NCBI RefSeq assembly: GCF_024703895.1
Contig: NZ_CP087968.1
Coordinates: 2,852,001-2,916,000, forward strand
Length of the DNA: 64,000 nucleotides
Direction: 5' to 3'
From: Nocardioides sp. B-3
GTDB lineage: Bacteria > Actinomycetota > Actinomycetes > Propionibacteriales > Nocardioidaceae
The translations under genes and the position numbers were made by a program. The notes under the pieces were generated by a model that saw nothing but the letters and a program-made list of their open reading frames with translations, searched no databases and had not been told where the DNA came from. Below are positions 32,907 through 41,482 of the stretch, in pieces (the first letter of the stretch is position 1; each line of letters begins with the position of its first letter).

Positions 32907-33237
32907 ATGACCATCAGTGTTCTCGACCGCAACCGAGCCGACGAAGCCGTCCAGGGTGACCTGGGTGACCTCCACGACGCGGCTGCCAAGGTGGATGACG
33001 AGCTGCTGCCCTGCCGTACCAACGACGCAGAGCTGTGGTTTGCCGAGTCCCCGTCCGACGTCGAGTACGCCAAGACCCTGTGCCAGGACTGCCCGGTCCA
33101 GGGCCTTGTGCCTCAGCAGTGCCCTCGAACGGCGTGAGCCGTGGGGCGTCTGGGGCGGCGAACTCTTCCTCCGGGGCGTGGTGATCCCGCGCAAGCGTCC
33201 CCGCGGTCGACCCCGCAAGACCGAAGCCGCAGCGTGA
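32907..33237 (+). CDS. whiB7: WhiB7-type Fe-S transcription factor, one frameshift
   Basis: About 109 residues. Cysteines for a 4Fe-4S cluster are LPCRT, LCQDCPVQ and LCLSS after repair; the GVWGGELF turn binds the sigma factor, and the C-terminal AT-hook is KRPRGRPRK, the hallmark of WhiB7. It activates intrinsic antibiotic-resistance genes and its own promoter. The start has gaaggaggtg upstream. The frame breaks at 33098-33103, where ccaggg is read for ccagg; repair gives CPVQALCLSSALERREPWG. Confidence 0.93.
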
Positions 33238-33345
33238 CGCGACGGCACCTTCTCAAGCTGAACCCGGAGCTCCACCCGCCATGAACAACACAACTTTCAA
33301 AGGATTCGACATGAACACGATGCAAGAAGACTCGGGCGCGCACAG

Positions 33346-33475
33346 ATGACCACGCGCCCGGGAGAGGCGCAGCAGCTGCGACGTGGCCACCAGCTGGCCC
33401 CCGGCCCGTCGTATGAGCCGCAAGGCCGAAATGGCCGCGCAGCAGGCGCGTCTCGCCCTCGCCCGCGCGATCTAG
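33346..33475 (+). CDS. Small basic protein downstream of whiB7 (about 42 aa), one frameshift
   Basis: Reading ccccgg at 33399-33404 as cctgg joins MTTRPGEAQQLRRGHQLALA to RRMSRKAEMAAQQARLALAR and a stop at 33473-33475. It is a 42-residue, Arg/Ala/Gln-rich, helix-prone protein. The start overlaps the stop of a tiny 5' frame (33311-33348). I do not recognise a family. It lies 108 bp after whiB7 and could share its transcript. Confidence 0.4.
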
Positions 33476-33613
33476 GACCAGCACCGAAACACGGGGGCTC
33501 GCCCTGATCGCGGGTGATGCAGCAGGACCGGCACGACACGGAACAGTCCGGGTCGTGCCGGTCTTGGCGATTTCGGGGCACGCGGGCGGCTCTCGAGGCG
33601 TAGCGTGCGACGC

Positions 33614-33772
33614 ATGCGGACATGTGACATGTGCGGTCGGCAGGCCGCCGACGCCGAGACGCTGACGTGGACGACCTCGGTCGAGAACGGGCGGCGGCGC
33701 AGCTATTGCGAGGAGTGCTCACGCACCCACCTGCGTGCGATCGAGGGGAAGCTCGACAGCGCCCGGTGGTGA
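33614..33772 (+). CDS. Small zinc-ribbon protein (52 aa)
   Basis: Intact 52-residue protein with two CxxC knuckles, RTCDMCGRQA at the N-terminus and YCEECSRTHLR near the C-terminus, separated by about 25 residues: a simple zinc ribbon. The function is unknown; such proteins often bind nucleic acid or act as metal-bound structural factors. It is oriented away from the next, minus-strand gene. Confidence 0.65.
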   Translation: MRTCDMCGRQAADAETLTWTTSVENGRRRSYCEECSRTHLRAIEGKLDSARW

Positions 33773-33792
33773 TCGGGCAGGTGGTGACCGGA

Positions 33793-34308
33793 TCAGCCGA
33801 CGCCCAGCGACGCTCCCCACGAGCAACCGCAGTGCGGGTGTCGTGGCCACTGGGTGACTTCCGGACGCAGGTCGGTGCCGAGGGTGACCGTGCTCGACCA
33901 CGTCGTCGGCAGCTCGCCCGCCTGCCACGTCACCGGGTCACGCACCGCCCGGGCGAGCGCCATCATCACCGGGGCCGGGTCGAGATCGGCGTACGCCGCA
34001 GGCCGCTCGGCACCGGGAGCGCCGGCCACCGCCGGGCAGCGCAGGCAGGCGGTGACTCCCGGCTGCACGAACGGACCGACCCGCAGCGACTCCCGGCCGA
34101 GCCGGACCACCGTGTGTGGCAACGAGTCGACCGACCACTGGTCGGCCTCGGTCGGGTCGTCGCGGTCGGTGACGAGGAGGGCGACGTCGGCCCGGCTGCT
34201 CGGTCGGAGGCCGGCGAGGTCGAGGACGGCGGTGACGGGCGCGAGGCAGGAGGCGGGAGCGTGCACCCGGGCGCGCACCCTGCGCATCGTGGACATGGCG
34301 ACACTCAA
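33793..34308 (-). CDS. Cyclodehydratase-like protein of unknown function (Rv3196-like position)
   Basis: Intact 171-residue protein. A central ADVALLVTDRDDPTEADQW strand-helix unit is followed by VGPFVQPGVTACLRCPA and a C-terminal HPHCGCSWG; the two Cys pairs could bind one zinc, as in ThiF/E1-like cyclodehydratase proteins. The nucleotide-binding glycine loop of active E1 enzymes is not evident, so it may be a degenerate or partial member. Its place next to whiB7 is conserved in related actinobacteria as far as I recall. Confidence 0.5.
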   Translation of the reverse strand: MSVAMSTMRRVRARVHAPASCLAPVTAVLDLAGLRPSSRADVALLVTDRDDPTEADQWSVDSLPHTVVRLGRESLRVGPFVQPGVTACLRCPAVAGAPGAERPAAYADLDPAPVMMALARAVRDPVTWQAGELPTTWSSTVTLGTDLRPEVTQWPRHPHCGCSWGASLGVG

Positions 34309-34372
34309 GCAGGCTTCGACGGGGTCGGCATCCGCTCATCCACAGGCTGCCGGTCGGTGCGGAAATGACAGC

Positions 34373-34401
34373 GGCGGCGCCACCCGTGGGGTGGCGCCGC
34401 C
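34373..34401. terminator. Perfect 12-bp hairpin, terminator of the DUF5679 gene
   Basis: Arms 34373-34384 and 34390-34401 are exact complements with a 5-nt loop, 22 bp beyond the minus-strand DUF5679 stop codon. Confidence 0.75.
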
Positions 34402-34423
34402 CACTGCTCACGCAGGGGGAAGG

Positions 34424-34583
34424 TCACGCCTTGCCGAGGATGCGGTTGAGGTTGGTGCCACAGACGGGGCAGACGCCCTTGGCCATCCGGGTGCCCTTGT
34501 CGTTGACCTTGACCTCACCCTCCGCCTCGCGCTTCTCCTTGCACTTGACGCAGTAGAACTCGCCGCTCCGGGGTCTCCGCCAT
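34424..34583 (-). CDS. DUF5679 zinc-ribbon protein, one frameshift
   Basis: About 52 residues. After a break within the first codons (near 34570) it reads GEFYCVKCKEKREAEGEVKV, then GVCPVCGTNLNRILGKA. The two CxxC knuckles and the NRILGK ending are typical of DUF5679, related to DNA topoisomerase-type zinc ribbons. Function is unknown. The ATG at 34583 follows a gagg-type site. Confidence 0.75.
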
Positions 34584-34744
34584 GACGGCCTCCTTGTTTT
34601 CTCGCCTCGTCACGACGGGATTTGGTGGGGAAGCCCGTCGGGGACGCACGGCTCCGCACGAGATGGGCCGCTGGTCCGTGATGGACATTACGCCAACCCC
34701 GCTCGCGATCAGGCGCAACACGCGCGATCAGTAGGCTGGCGCGC

Positions 34745-35552
34745 ATGTCTGAAAACACGGGCGAATACGCCCAGCTCCGGCTCGATCGGCCTTCTCCCGG
34801 CGTGGTCCGGCTGACGCTCGACAACCCCGCGATGCGCAACGTGATGAGCGACGAGATGACCGCGTCATGGGTGCGTGCCATCGAGGAAATCGCCGCCGAC
34901 CGGTCGGTGCGAGCCGTCGTGGTGACCGGCGAGGGTTCCGCCTTCTGCTCCGGTGGCAACACCGGCTGGATCTCCAGCGAGCCGGACGCGAGCGTCGACC
35001 ACCTCCGCAACCGGATGCTGCCGTTCTACCGTGCTTGGCTCTCGATCCGGAAGCTCGAGGTGCCCACCATCGCCGCGGTCAACGGCCACGCCATCGGTGC
35101 CGGGCTATGCCTCGCCCCGGCCTGCGACATCCGCTACGCCGCGACCGGCGCCAAGCTCGGCGTGCCGTTCGTCAAGCTGGGCATGCACGCCGGCATGGCC
35201 GGCACCTTCCTGCTGCCCAACGTCGTGGGCCCGGCGCACGCGCGCGACCTGCTGCTCACCGGTCGCGTGGTCGAGGCGGGAGGAGGCGCTGCGCATCGGT
35301 CTCGTCTCCCGGGTGATCGAGAGCGCGTCCTTCGACGACGACGTGCTCGCCATCGCTGCCGACATCGCGGCCACCGCCCCGATCGCCACCAAGCTCACGA
35401 AGATCGCGCTGGCCGACGGCGGTCACGCCGACTTCGAGTCCGCCCTGCAGTGGGAGGCACTGGCCCAGCCGATGACGCTGGCCACGGCCGACCTCCGGGA
35501 GGGCATCGCGGCCAGCCGCGAGAAGCGGTCGCCGGTCTTCGACGGCAACTGA
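34745..35552 (+). CDS. Enoyl-CoA hydratase/isomerase (crotonase), one frameshift
   Basis: About 268 residues. Crotonase oxyanion-hole regions are GEGSAFCSGGNTGW and AAVNGHAIGAGLCLAPACDI, followed by LGVPFVKLGMHAGMAGTFLLP and a C-terminal helix. It probably hydrates or isomerises an acyl-CoA in beta-oxidation; the second catalytic Glu of hydratases is not obvious, so isomerase or hydrolase activity is possible. The break near 35278 sits between LTGRVVEA and EEALRIGLVSRV. Confidence 0.85.
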
Positions 35553-35570
35553 TCGCCGTACAAGGTAGAA

Positions 35571-35643
35571 GAGGCCCTCGGTCCGCTGGCGTCCGACCAA
35601 GCGCTTCCCCACGCTGGTCGAGCCCGACGGGGCCGAGGGCCTC
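35571..35643. terminator. Long-loop 11-bp hairpin after the crotonase gene
   Basis: Arms 35571-35581 and 35633-35643 are exact complements separated by 51 nt; the loop has further self-pairing potential. It follows the crotonase stop by 18 bp. It may be a terminator, but the loop is long. Confidence 0.4.
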
Positions 35644-35702
35644 ATCTGGGGGCAAACCTATGAGACGCCGGTTCGCGCGGTCAACGGGGGTCCATCCACG
35701 GC

Positions 35703-35755
35703 TGTGGACTGGCCTGTGGACAAGGTGTGGACGACGCGCGGGTCGCGGTGGACAA
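35703..35755. promoter_or_regulatory. Cluster of four DnaA-box-like 9-mers
   Basis: Nine-mers at 35703-35711, 35715-35723, 35726-35734 and 35747-35755 share the core gtggac. The second, tgtggacaa, is the exact complement of the actinobacterial DnaA box ttgtccaca. They lie in the roughly 320-bp gap before the PHP gene, which otherwise shows only the hairpin at 35571-35643. No dnaA or dnaN gene is nearby, so this is more likely a DnaA titration or regulatory site than an origin. Confidence 0.4.
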
Positions 35756-35876
35756 CCGGGCCCTTTGCGGGGACGAGGTTGTGGGGGACACGCCCGGCGG
35801 GGCGGTGCGCCGAGGCCATGACCAGCCACAATGGTGAGAGACCCCCTGTGGAGCAAAGAAATTCTTGGGAGACGCG

Positions 35877-36909
35877 ATGAGTGACTACGTCGGCGGCCCG
35901 GTCGCGGCCCTGCGGCGGATCGCCTTCCTGCTCGAGCGCGCGTGAGGACACGCGCCGCATCCGGGCCTTCCGGTCGGCCGCCGCGGTGATCCTGCCGCTC
36001 GGTGCCCAAGAGGTCGCGGCGCGCGCCGAGGCCGGCACACTCACCGACCCGGCCGGGATCGGGCCGAGCACGGCGGCCGTCATCGCCGACGCGTGTCGCG
36101 GGGTCGTTCCTGAGCGGCTCGCCAAGCTGGAGGCCGAGCACGCCGGACCGCTGGCCAGCGGTGGTCGCGAGCTGCGGGCGCTGCTGCGTGGCGACTGCCA
36201 CTCCCACTCCGACTGGTCCGACGGCGGCTCGCCCATCGAGGAGATGGCGATGACGGCGATGGAGCTGGGACACGACTACCTCGTGCTCACCGACCACTCG
36301 CCGCGGCTGAAGGTCGCTCGAGGTCTGAGCCCCGAACGCCTGACCCGCCAGCTGGGTGTCGTCGAGGCGATCAACGTGCACCTCGGTGGCGCGTTCACCC
36401 TGCTCAAGGGCATCGAGGTCGACATCCTCGACGACGGCTCGCTCGACCAGACCGACGAGCTGCTGGCCCGGCTCGACGTCCGCGTCGCGAGCGTCCACTC
36501 CAAGCTGGCGATGGACGCCGACGCGATGACGCGACGGATGGTCGGCGCCATGCGCAATCCGCGCACCAACGTGCTCGGGCACTGCACCGGACGGCTCGTG
36601 ACGGGCAATCGCGGGACCCGCAACCAGAGCCAGTTCGACGCGCGGGCGGTCTTCGAGGCCTGCCGCGACAACAACACCGCGGTCGAGATCAACTCGCGGC
36701 CCGAGCGGCGTGACCCGCCGACCCAGCTGCTCGAGCTTGCCCGCGACCTCGGCTGCCTGTTCTCCATCGACTCCGACGCGCACGCGCCCGGCCAGCTCGA
36801 CATGCTCGACTACGGCTGCGAGCGGGCGCAGGAGGCGGGCATCGACGCCGACCGGATCGTCAACACCCGGCCGCGGGAGCGTCTCCTCGAGTGGGCCAAC
36901 CATGTCTGA
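35877..36909 (+). CDS. PHP-domain protein with N-terminal helix-hairpin-helix (PolX-like), one frameshift
   Basis: About 343 residues. The N-terminal 110 residues resemble the HhH region of PolX (RRIRAFRSAAAVI, TLTDPAGIGPSTAAVIADA). The PHP domain then has GDCHSHSDWSDG, VLTDHSPRLKVA, GIEVDIL, ASVHSKL, GHCTGRL and SIDSDAHAPGQ, a full set of metal ligands. There is no polymerase domain, so a phosphoesterase or exonuclease is expected. It breaks after LLERA near 35942. Its stop overlaps the next gene start. Confidence 0.85.
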
Positions 36910-37441
36910 GGTGGAGGTCCGCCGCTCCAAGCGCCGTCGGCGGACGGTGTCGGCCTACCGCGAGGGCGACCTCATCGTGGTGCTGATCCCCGCGTCCATG
37001 AGCAAGCGCGACGAGGCCAAGTGGGTCGCCGACATGGTGGCGCGGATCGAGCGCAAGGAGTCGCGGCGCAAGCCGAGCGACGAGGAGCTGCTCGCGCGTG
37101 CCGCCGCGCTCAACGACACGTGGCTCGGCGGGCTCGCCACCCCGGGCAGCGTCCGCTGGGTCTCCAACCAGAAGTCGCGGTGGGGCTCGTGCACGCCCGG
37201 TGACCGGTCGATCCGGCTCTCCGTGCGGTTGCAGCAGATGCCGCCCCGGGTCGTCGACTACGTGCTGATCCACGAGCTCGCGCACCTGCTCGAGCCCGGC
37301 CACGGGCCGAAGTTCTGGGCGTGGGTCGACCGCTATCCCAAGTCCGAGCGGGCGAAGGGCTACCTCGCCGGCTGGTCGTCAGCGGCGCGGATGGAGCTGC
37401 CGGACGGCTACGACGACTCGGGCGAGGCCGAGGTCGACTGA
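36902..37441 (+). CDS. YgjP-like M48-family metallopeptidase
   Basis: Intact 179-residue protein. It has the YgjP signature SRWGSCTPGDRSIRLSVRLQ, then the zinc motif VLIHELAHLLEPGHGPKFW with HExxH and a downstream conserved His. Family members are cytosolic zinc proteins with poorly known substrates. It overlaps the PHP gene by 8 bp, suggesting coupling, and its 3' end overlaps the converging NUDIX gene by 34 bp. Confidence 0.88.
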   Translation: MSEVEVRRSKRRRRTVSAYREGDLIVVLIPASMSKRDEAKWVADMVARIERKESRRKPSDEELLARAAALNDTWLGGLATPGSVRWVSNQKSRWGSCTPGDRSIRLSVRLQQMPPRVVDYVLIHELAHLLEPGHGPKFWAWVDRYPKSERAKGYLAGWSSAARMELPDGYDDSGEAEVD

Positions 37442-37977
37442 TCCACCCGCTCGACGGCGGCATCGATCAGGCGGTACATGTCGTCGAACGTCCTCGGCAA
37501 GGCGTCGACCGGCCACCAGCGCACGTCGAGCGACTCGTCGCTGACGACGTGCTCGCCGTCGGGCTCGGCCGTCGCCGGGAACCGCACATCGAGGTGGTGC
37601 ACGGTGCCGCGGTCGGAGCAGAAGTCGACCGCGTGCTCGTCCGGGGAGAGGGGATTCGGGTCGAAGTCGAAGACCGTCAGCCCGGACTCCTCCCGCAGCT
37701 CGCGCCGCGCCGCGTCGGCCAGCGTGGCGTCCTGCGGTTCGATGTGGCCACCGAACGCGAGCCGGGCGTCCGCCTTGCGGTGGTGGTTGAGGAGCACGGC
37801 GTCGCCGGCTCGGGACACGACGATCGCCCCCGCCGTCACGTGGTCGGGGAAGCACGCCTTGAGCAGCCCGTCCGGGTGCTGCTGGAGGTGCGCGACGTAG
37901 CGGTCACGCAGCGCACCGTCGTGCGGGCTCGGTGGGGTCCAGCCCGCCAGCAGGGCGAGCGCGTCGTCGTGGATCAC
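37408..37977 (-). CDS. NUDIX hydrolase
   Basis: Intact 189-residue protein. The NUDIX box GHIEPQDATLADAARRELREESG follows GX5EX7REUXEEXG except for small spacing differences, and it lies in a beta-rich fold with AGAIVVSRAGDAVLLNHHRK before it. It hydrolyses a nucleoside-diphosphate-linked or similar substrate, identity unknown. GTG 37977 overlaps the stop of the DUF2342 gene upstream, so the two are translationally coupled. Confidence 0.85.
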   Translation of the reverse strand: MIHDDALALLAGWTPPSPHDGALRDRYVAHLQQHPDGLLKACFPDHVTAGAIVVSRAGDAVLLNHHRKADARLAFGGHIEPQDATLADAARRELREESGLTVFDFDPNPLSPDEHAVDFCSDRGTVHHLDVRFPATAEPDGEHVVSDESLDVRWWPVDALPRTFDDMYRLIDAAVERVDQSTSASPESS

Positions 37978-39280
37978 TGCGTGCTGTCGTCCGGGCTGTC
38001 GTCCGGACCGTCGAGGAGCTCGCGCAACCCGGCGTCGAAGTCCTCGTCGGACAGTGTCTGCGGCGTGGCGGCGTCCTCGCGGAACCCGAGCGGGTCGTCC
38101 GGGTCGGCCGCCGTGGGCAGCAGGTCGGGGTGCATCCACACGCCGTCGCGGCCCTCGGTGCCCTGCCGGGTCCGCAGCGAACCCCACAACGTCGACGCGT
38201 CGCGGAGTCGCCTTGGGCGCAGCTCGAGACCGACCGGGGCGGCGAAGGTCTCCTCGGCCGGACCACCCGCCGCGCGGCGGCGGACGGTCTCCCGGAGCTT
38301 CGCGGCGTTGGGCATCCGGGGGCTCGGTCGCCTGCGAGACGACCTCGTCGACCCAGCCCTCGACGAGCGCGAGCGTGATCTCGAGGCGCTCGAGGGCGGC
38401 CTGCTGGGCGGGAGACTTGGCGAGGTCGAAGAGCCCGCCCTCCATCGCCGACTGCATAGCCGCCGGGTTGGTCGGGTCGATCTCGCGGAGCTTCTCCTCG
38501 ATGCCGGCCGTGTTGATCTCGATGCCCTCGCCGTACGCCGTGACCGCACCGATCAGGTGCTCGCGCAGCCACTTCGCGTTGGCGAAGAGGCGCTGGTGCG
38601 CGGCCTCGCGCAGGGCGAGGTAGAGGAGCACGTCGTCGGTGCTGACGTCGAGCTCGGCGGCGAACTTCTCGACGTTGCCGGGCAGCAGTGCCGCCTTGCC
38701 GTCGGGGCCGAGGGGCAGGCCGATGTCGGAGGCGCCGAGCACCTCGTTGGAGAGCGCGCCCACGCCCCCGGCCGACCCGGGCGGCGACCATCGCGCCGGT
38801 GGCCTTGCCGATCATGCCCAGCAGCGGCCCGGCCATCGCGCGGGCCTCCTCCGGCAGGGCGTTGCCCAGAGCGCCGACCGCGGCGCCGGCGATCGGCTCG
38901 ACGAGGCGCTTCCAGACGTCGGTGGTCTCGACGATCCACTCGGCGCGGCTCCGGGCGGCCGTGGTGGTGACGCCGGAGGGGAAGTCGGTCGCGTCGTCGA
39001 GCCAGTGGTCCGCCAGCCGCACGGCGTCGGCGACTGCGTCGCGCTGGGCCTGCGTCGGCGTCGGGTCGGGCTCTCGGGAGGACAGCTTGCGCGCGGTGTC
39101 CGTGACGACCGCCCAGTTGACCGGGCCGTCGTGGGGCTGCATGAAGGCCTGCATCTGGTTCATCAGCGAGCTCAGGTCGGGCATCTGGCCACCGGCGGCC
39201 ATCCCGCTGAACAGCTGCTCGAACGGCGTGCCCTTGAAGGGGTTCTGCTCGTCCGGTCCATCACCGGGGTTCTCACTCAT
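37974..39280 (-). CDS. DUF2342 zinc-dependent metalloprotease-like protein (Rv3195-like), two frameshifts
   Basis: About 435 residues. A Gly/Gln-rich start (FEQLFSGMAAGGQMPDLSSL) is followed by the DUF2342 core: EVLGASDIGLPLGP, LLYLALREAAHQRLFANAKW with the conserved E-A-x-H-x-R-L-F metal region, and a C-terminal KLRETVRRRAAGGP. It is described as a zinc-dependent hydrolase family, but the activity is not established. Breaks lie near 38780 and 38320. It begins an operon with the NUDIX gene and diverges from moaE. Confidence 0.85.
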
Positions 39281-39327
39281 GGCTCAACCGTACTCACCGC
39301 GCCCCAGCGGTTACCTACACTCGAACC

Positions 39328-39768
39328 ATGACGCAGGCTCCCTCGCACACAGCAGTCCGCCTCGTCGAGATCCGCGACGAGCCGCTGGATGTCGGCGAAG
39401 TGGTCGCCGCCCTCGACGACGACGCGGCCGGCGGGCTGACGCTCTTCGTCGGCCGGGTGCGCGACCACGACGGCGGACAGGGCGTCACCTCCCTCGACTA
39501 CTCCGCCCACCCGACGGCCCCGGCGCGGCTGCGCGACGTCTGCGACCGGGTGGCGGGGGCGTACGACGTGCACGGACTCGTCGCCGTACACCGCGTCGGG
39601 CACCCGGCGATCGGGGACATCGCGGTCATCGTCGCGACCACCGCCGCCCACCGTGGCGTGGCCTTCGACGCGTCGCGGTCACTGATCGACACCTTGAAGT
39701 CCGAGGTGCCGATCTGGAAGCACCAGCGTTTCGCCGACGGTGCGGAGGAGTGGGTCGGCCTACCCTGA
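39328..39768 (+). CDS. moaE: Molybdopterin synthase catalytic subunit MoaE
   Basis: Intact 146-residue protein. Family motifs: GGLTLFVGRVRDHDGG, LDYSAHPTAPARL, VAVHRVGHPAIGD, and the substrate-binding KSEVPIWKHQRFADG ending in EWVG, with the catalytic Lys residues present. With thiocarboxylated MoaD it converts cyclic pyranopterin to molybdopterin, consistent with the MoeZ gene at 14.3 kb. No moaD is adjacent. The start has an atg about 45 bp from the divergent DUF2342 gene. Confidence 0.93.
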   Translation: MTQAPSHTAVRLVEIRDEPLDVGEVVAALDDDAAGGLTLFVGRVRDHDGGQGVTSLDYSAHPTAPARLRDVCDRVAGAYDVHGLVAVHRVGHPAIGDIAVIVATTAAHRGVAFDASRSLIDTLKSEVPIWKHQRFADGAEEWVGLP

Positions 39769-39772
39769 GGTC

Positions 39773-39997
39773 GTGGAGATCCTGCTCTGGCTCGTGGTGC
39801 CCGCCCCGGTGACCGTCGGCGCCATGGTGTGGGTCAGCTGGCTGGGCCGCGAGGGCCGTGGCGAGGTCGATCGCGACGTCGCCGTACAACGTCTGCAGAA
39901 GGCGCTCGAGAAGGACCACCGCAGCAAGCACCCGGTGCGTCCGGCCCGCGAGCCCGACCGCAGCACCGGGATCGCGGTGCGTCCCACCCGCCGTTGA
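39773..39997 (+). CDS. Small single-pass membrane protein
   Basis: 74 residues from GTG 39773: one N-terminal transmembrane segment (EILLWLVVPAPVTVGAMVWVSW), then a charged cytoplasmic tail with VQRLQKALEKDHRSKHPVRP. I do not recognise a family. It is 4 bp behind moaE and probably cotranscribed. It ends directly against the converging NicO-type transporter gene. Confidence 0.6.
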   Translation: MEILLWLVVPAPVTVGAMVWVSWLGREGRGEVDRDVAVQRLQKALEKDHRSKHPVRPAREPDRSTGIAVRPTRR

Positions 39998-41482
39998 TCA
40001 GAGCTGCAGGACGGTGCGGATGACCAACGCGGCTCCCACGCCACAGATGCCGATCGCGGCGCCGTAGCGCAGGAACGTCCGAACGTTGCCGCCGAGGAAG
40101 CCGCGTCGCTCGGCGAGGCCCTCGAGGCGCAGCACCGGGTCGCGTGCGAGCAGGCCGACCGCGGCCGGGGACACCGCCATCCCGATGCCGAACGCGACCA
40201 CGAGGGCGAAGCCGAACCGGGCTCGGCCGAGGGCGACGGCAGCCGGGAGCAGCAGCAACGCGGACGGACTCGGCACCGGGCCGCCGACGAGACCCATCAC
40301 CCACACGCCCCAGCGGCCGGGCGTGGCAGCGGGTTGGGTCTCGACCGGTACGGCGACGCGCGTGGCGACAGCCACGGACCCGTCCTCGTGCCCGTGCCCG
40401 TGCCCATGGCCGTGGCCGTGGCCGTGGCCGTGGCCGTGGCCATGGCCATGGCCATGGCCATGGCCATGACCACCGTCCACGTCGACCGAACGCAGTCGCG
40501 CGAGCAGGTAGACCCCGAGCCCGACGATCAGGAGTCCGGTGGCCGGGGTGAGCCGGGGGTAGAGCCGGGCAGGCACGAAGGCGCTGCTCAACGAGACCAG
40601 CAGGCCCAGCAGCAGGACGGAGCCCGTGTGCGCGGCCGTGACCGCGCTGCCGACGGCGAAGGCCGACCGGACCGACGAGTCGCCGCGCTGGGAGAGGTAG
40701 AAGGCCATCACCGTCTTGCCGTGGCCGGGGGAGAGGGCGTGGGTGGCGCCGAGGGCGAGTGCGGCCGGGAGTGCCGGGCCCGCGGCCAGCCAGCCGCTGT
40801 CGCCCAGCAGTGCCGTGGCACGCGTCGAGAGCCAGCTGCCGTCCGTGGCGGTCGGGTCGGTGTCGCCGCTTCCGGGCAGGACACCCGCCGGGCCGCCGGG
40901 GGAGACGACAAGGGTCGCGGACGTGACGTCCAGCGGGGACTGCAGCAGGTCCTCGGGATAGGACGTGAGGCGGTCGCTGGTGCTCTCGGCCGGCACGTCG
41001 GAGCTGGTCAGGGTCATCTCGTCGCCGACCGCGGTGACCTCTCGCCAGCCCACCGAACCGGGTGCGGTCCGGTCGTCGAAGGTGACCTCGCCGGCGCCGA
41101 TGTCGGCCGCGCCGGAGTAGGTGCAGGTGATCCGGGTGATGGGCAGCCCGCCCTCCCCGTCCGTGGTCGACGCGGACGAGCTCTCGAGCGTGAGGGGTAC
41201 GGCGGTCCCGGTGACCGAGAGGTCGAGCCCGCGAGCGGTCGTGGCGCACTCGCGCTCCGCGAGGGCCGGCAGGTCGTCGATCGCGTTGCCCAGCTGGGCG
41301 GTCGGGACCTCGGCCGGGTCGACCACGTGATCGACCTCGACGCCGGTCGGGGAGACGAGGATGCCGGTGTAGCGGTTGATCGTGAAGTTGCCGAGCGGGT
41401 GAGCCGAGGCCGGTGCCGCGGTCACGAAGAGGCAGGCGGTGATCGCGCCGAGGGCGAGCAGGAGACGCGCAACGGTTCTCAT
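39998..41482 (-). CDS. NicO/HoxN-type metal transporter with His-rich loop and secreted N-domain
   Basis: Intact 494-residue protein. A signal peptide (LLLALGAITACLFVTAAPASAH) leads to a roughly 200-residue extracytoplasmic domain, then six hydrophobic helices. GATHALSPGHGKTVMAFYL is the Ni/Co-transporter signature. A run of alternating His-Gly (about 14 His) sits in the loop between helices. The family moves Ni, Co or exports metals. The start overlaps the TPR gene stop (ATGA). Confidence 0.85.
   Translation of the reverse strand: MRTVARLLLALGAITACLFVTAAPASAHPLGNFTINRYTGILVSPTGVEVDHVVDPAEVPTAQLGNAIDDLPALAERECATTARGLDLSVTGTAVPLTLESSSASTTDGEGGLPITRITCTYSGAADIGAGEVTFDDRTAPGSVGWREVTAVGDEMTLTSSDVPAESTSDRLTSYPEDLLQSPLDVTSATLVVSPGGPAGVLPGSGDTDPTATDGSWLSTRATALLGDSGWLAAGPALPAALALGATHALSPGHGKTVMAFYLSQRGDSSVRSAFAVGSAVTAAHTGSVLLLGLLVSLSSAFVPARLYPRLTPATGLLIVGLGVYLLARLRSVDVDGGHGHGHGHGHGHGHGHGHGHGHGHGHGHEDGSVAVATRVAVPVETQPAATPGRWGVWVMGLVGGPVPSPSALLLLPAAVALGRARFGFALVVAFGIGMAVSPAAVGLLARDPVLRLEGLAERRGFLGGNVRTFLRYGAAIGICGVGAALVIRTVLQL
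40387..40473. repeat. Hexanucleotide repeat encoding the (HG)n loop
   Basis: About 14 tandem copies of a 6-bp unit, ccatgg or ccgtgg with cccgtg variants at the left end. They encode alternating His-Gly in the transporter on the minus strand. Synonymous His codons are block-wise (five cgtggc-type, then five catggc-type units), which suggests recent slippage. Confidence 0.85.

Noticed and set aside
40387..40473. Non-coding microsatellite or regulatory repeat
   Set aside because: The repeat lies in frame inside the intact transporter gene and encodes a His-Gly loop typical of Ni/Co transporters.
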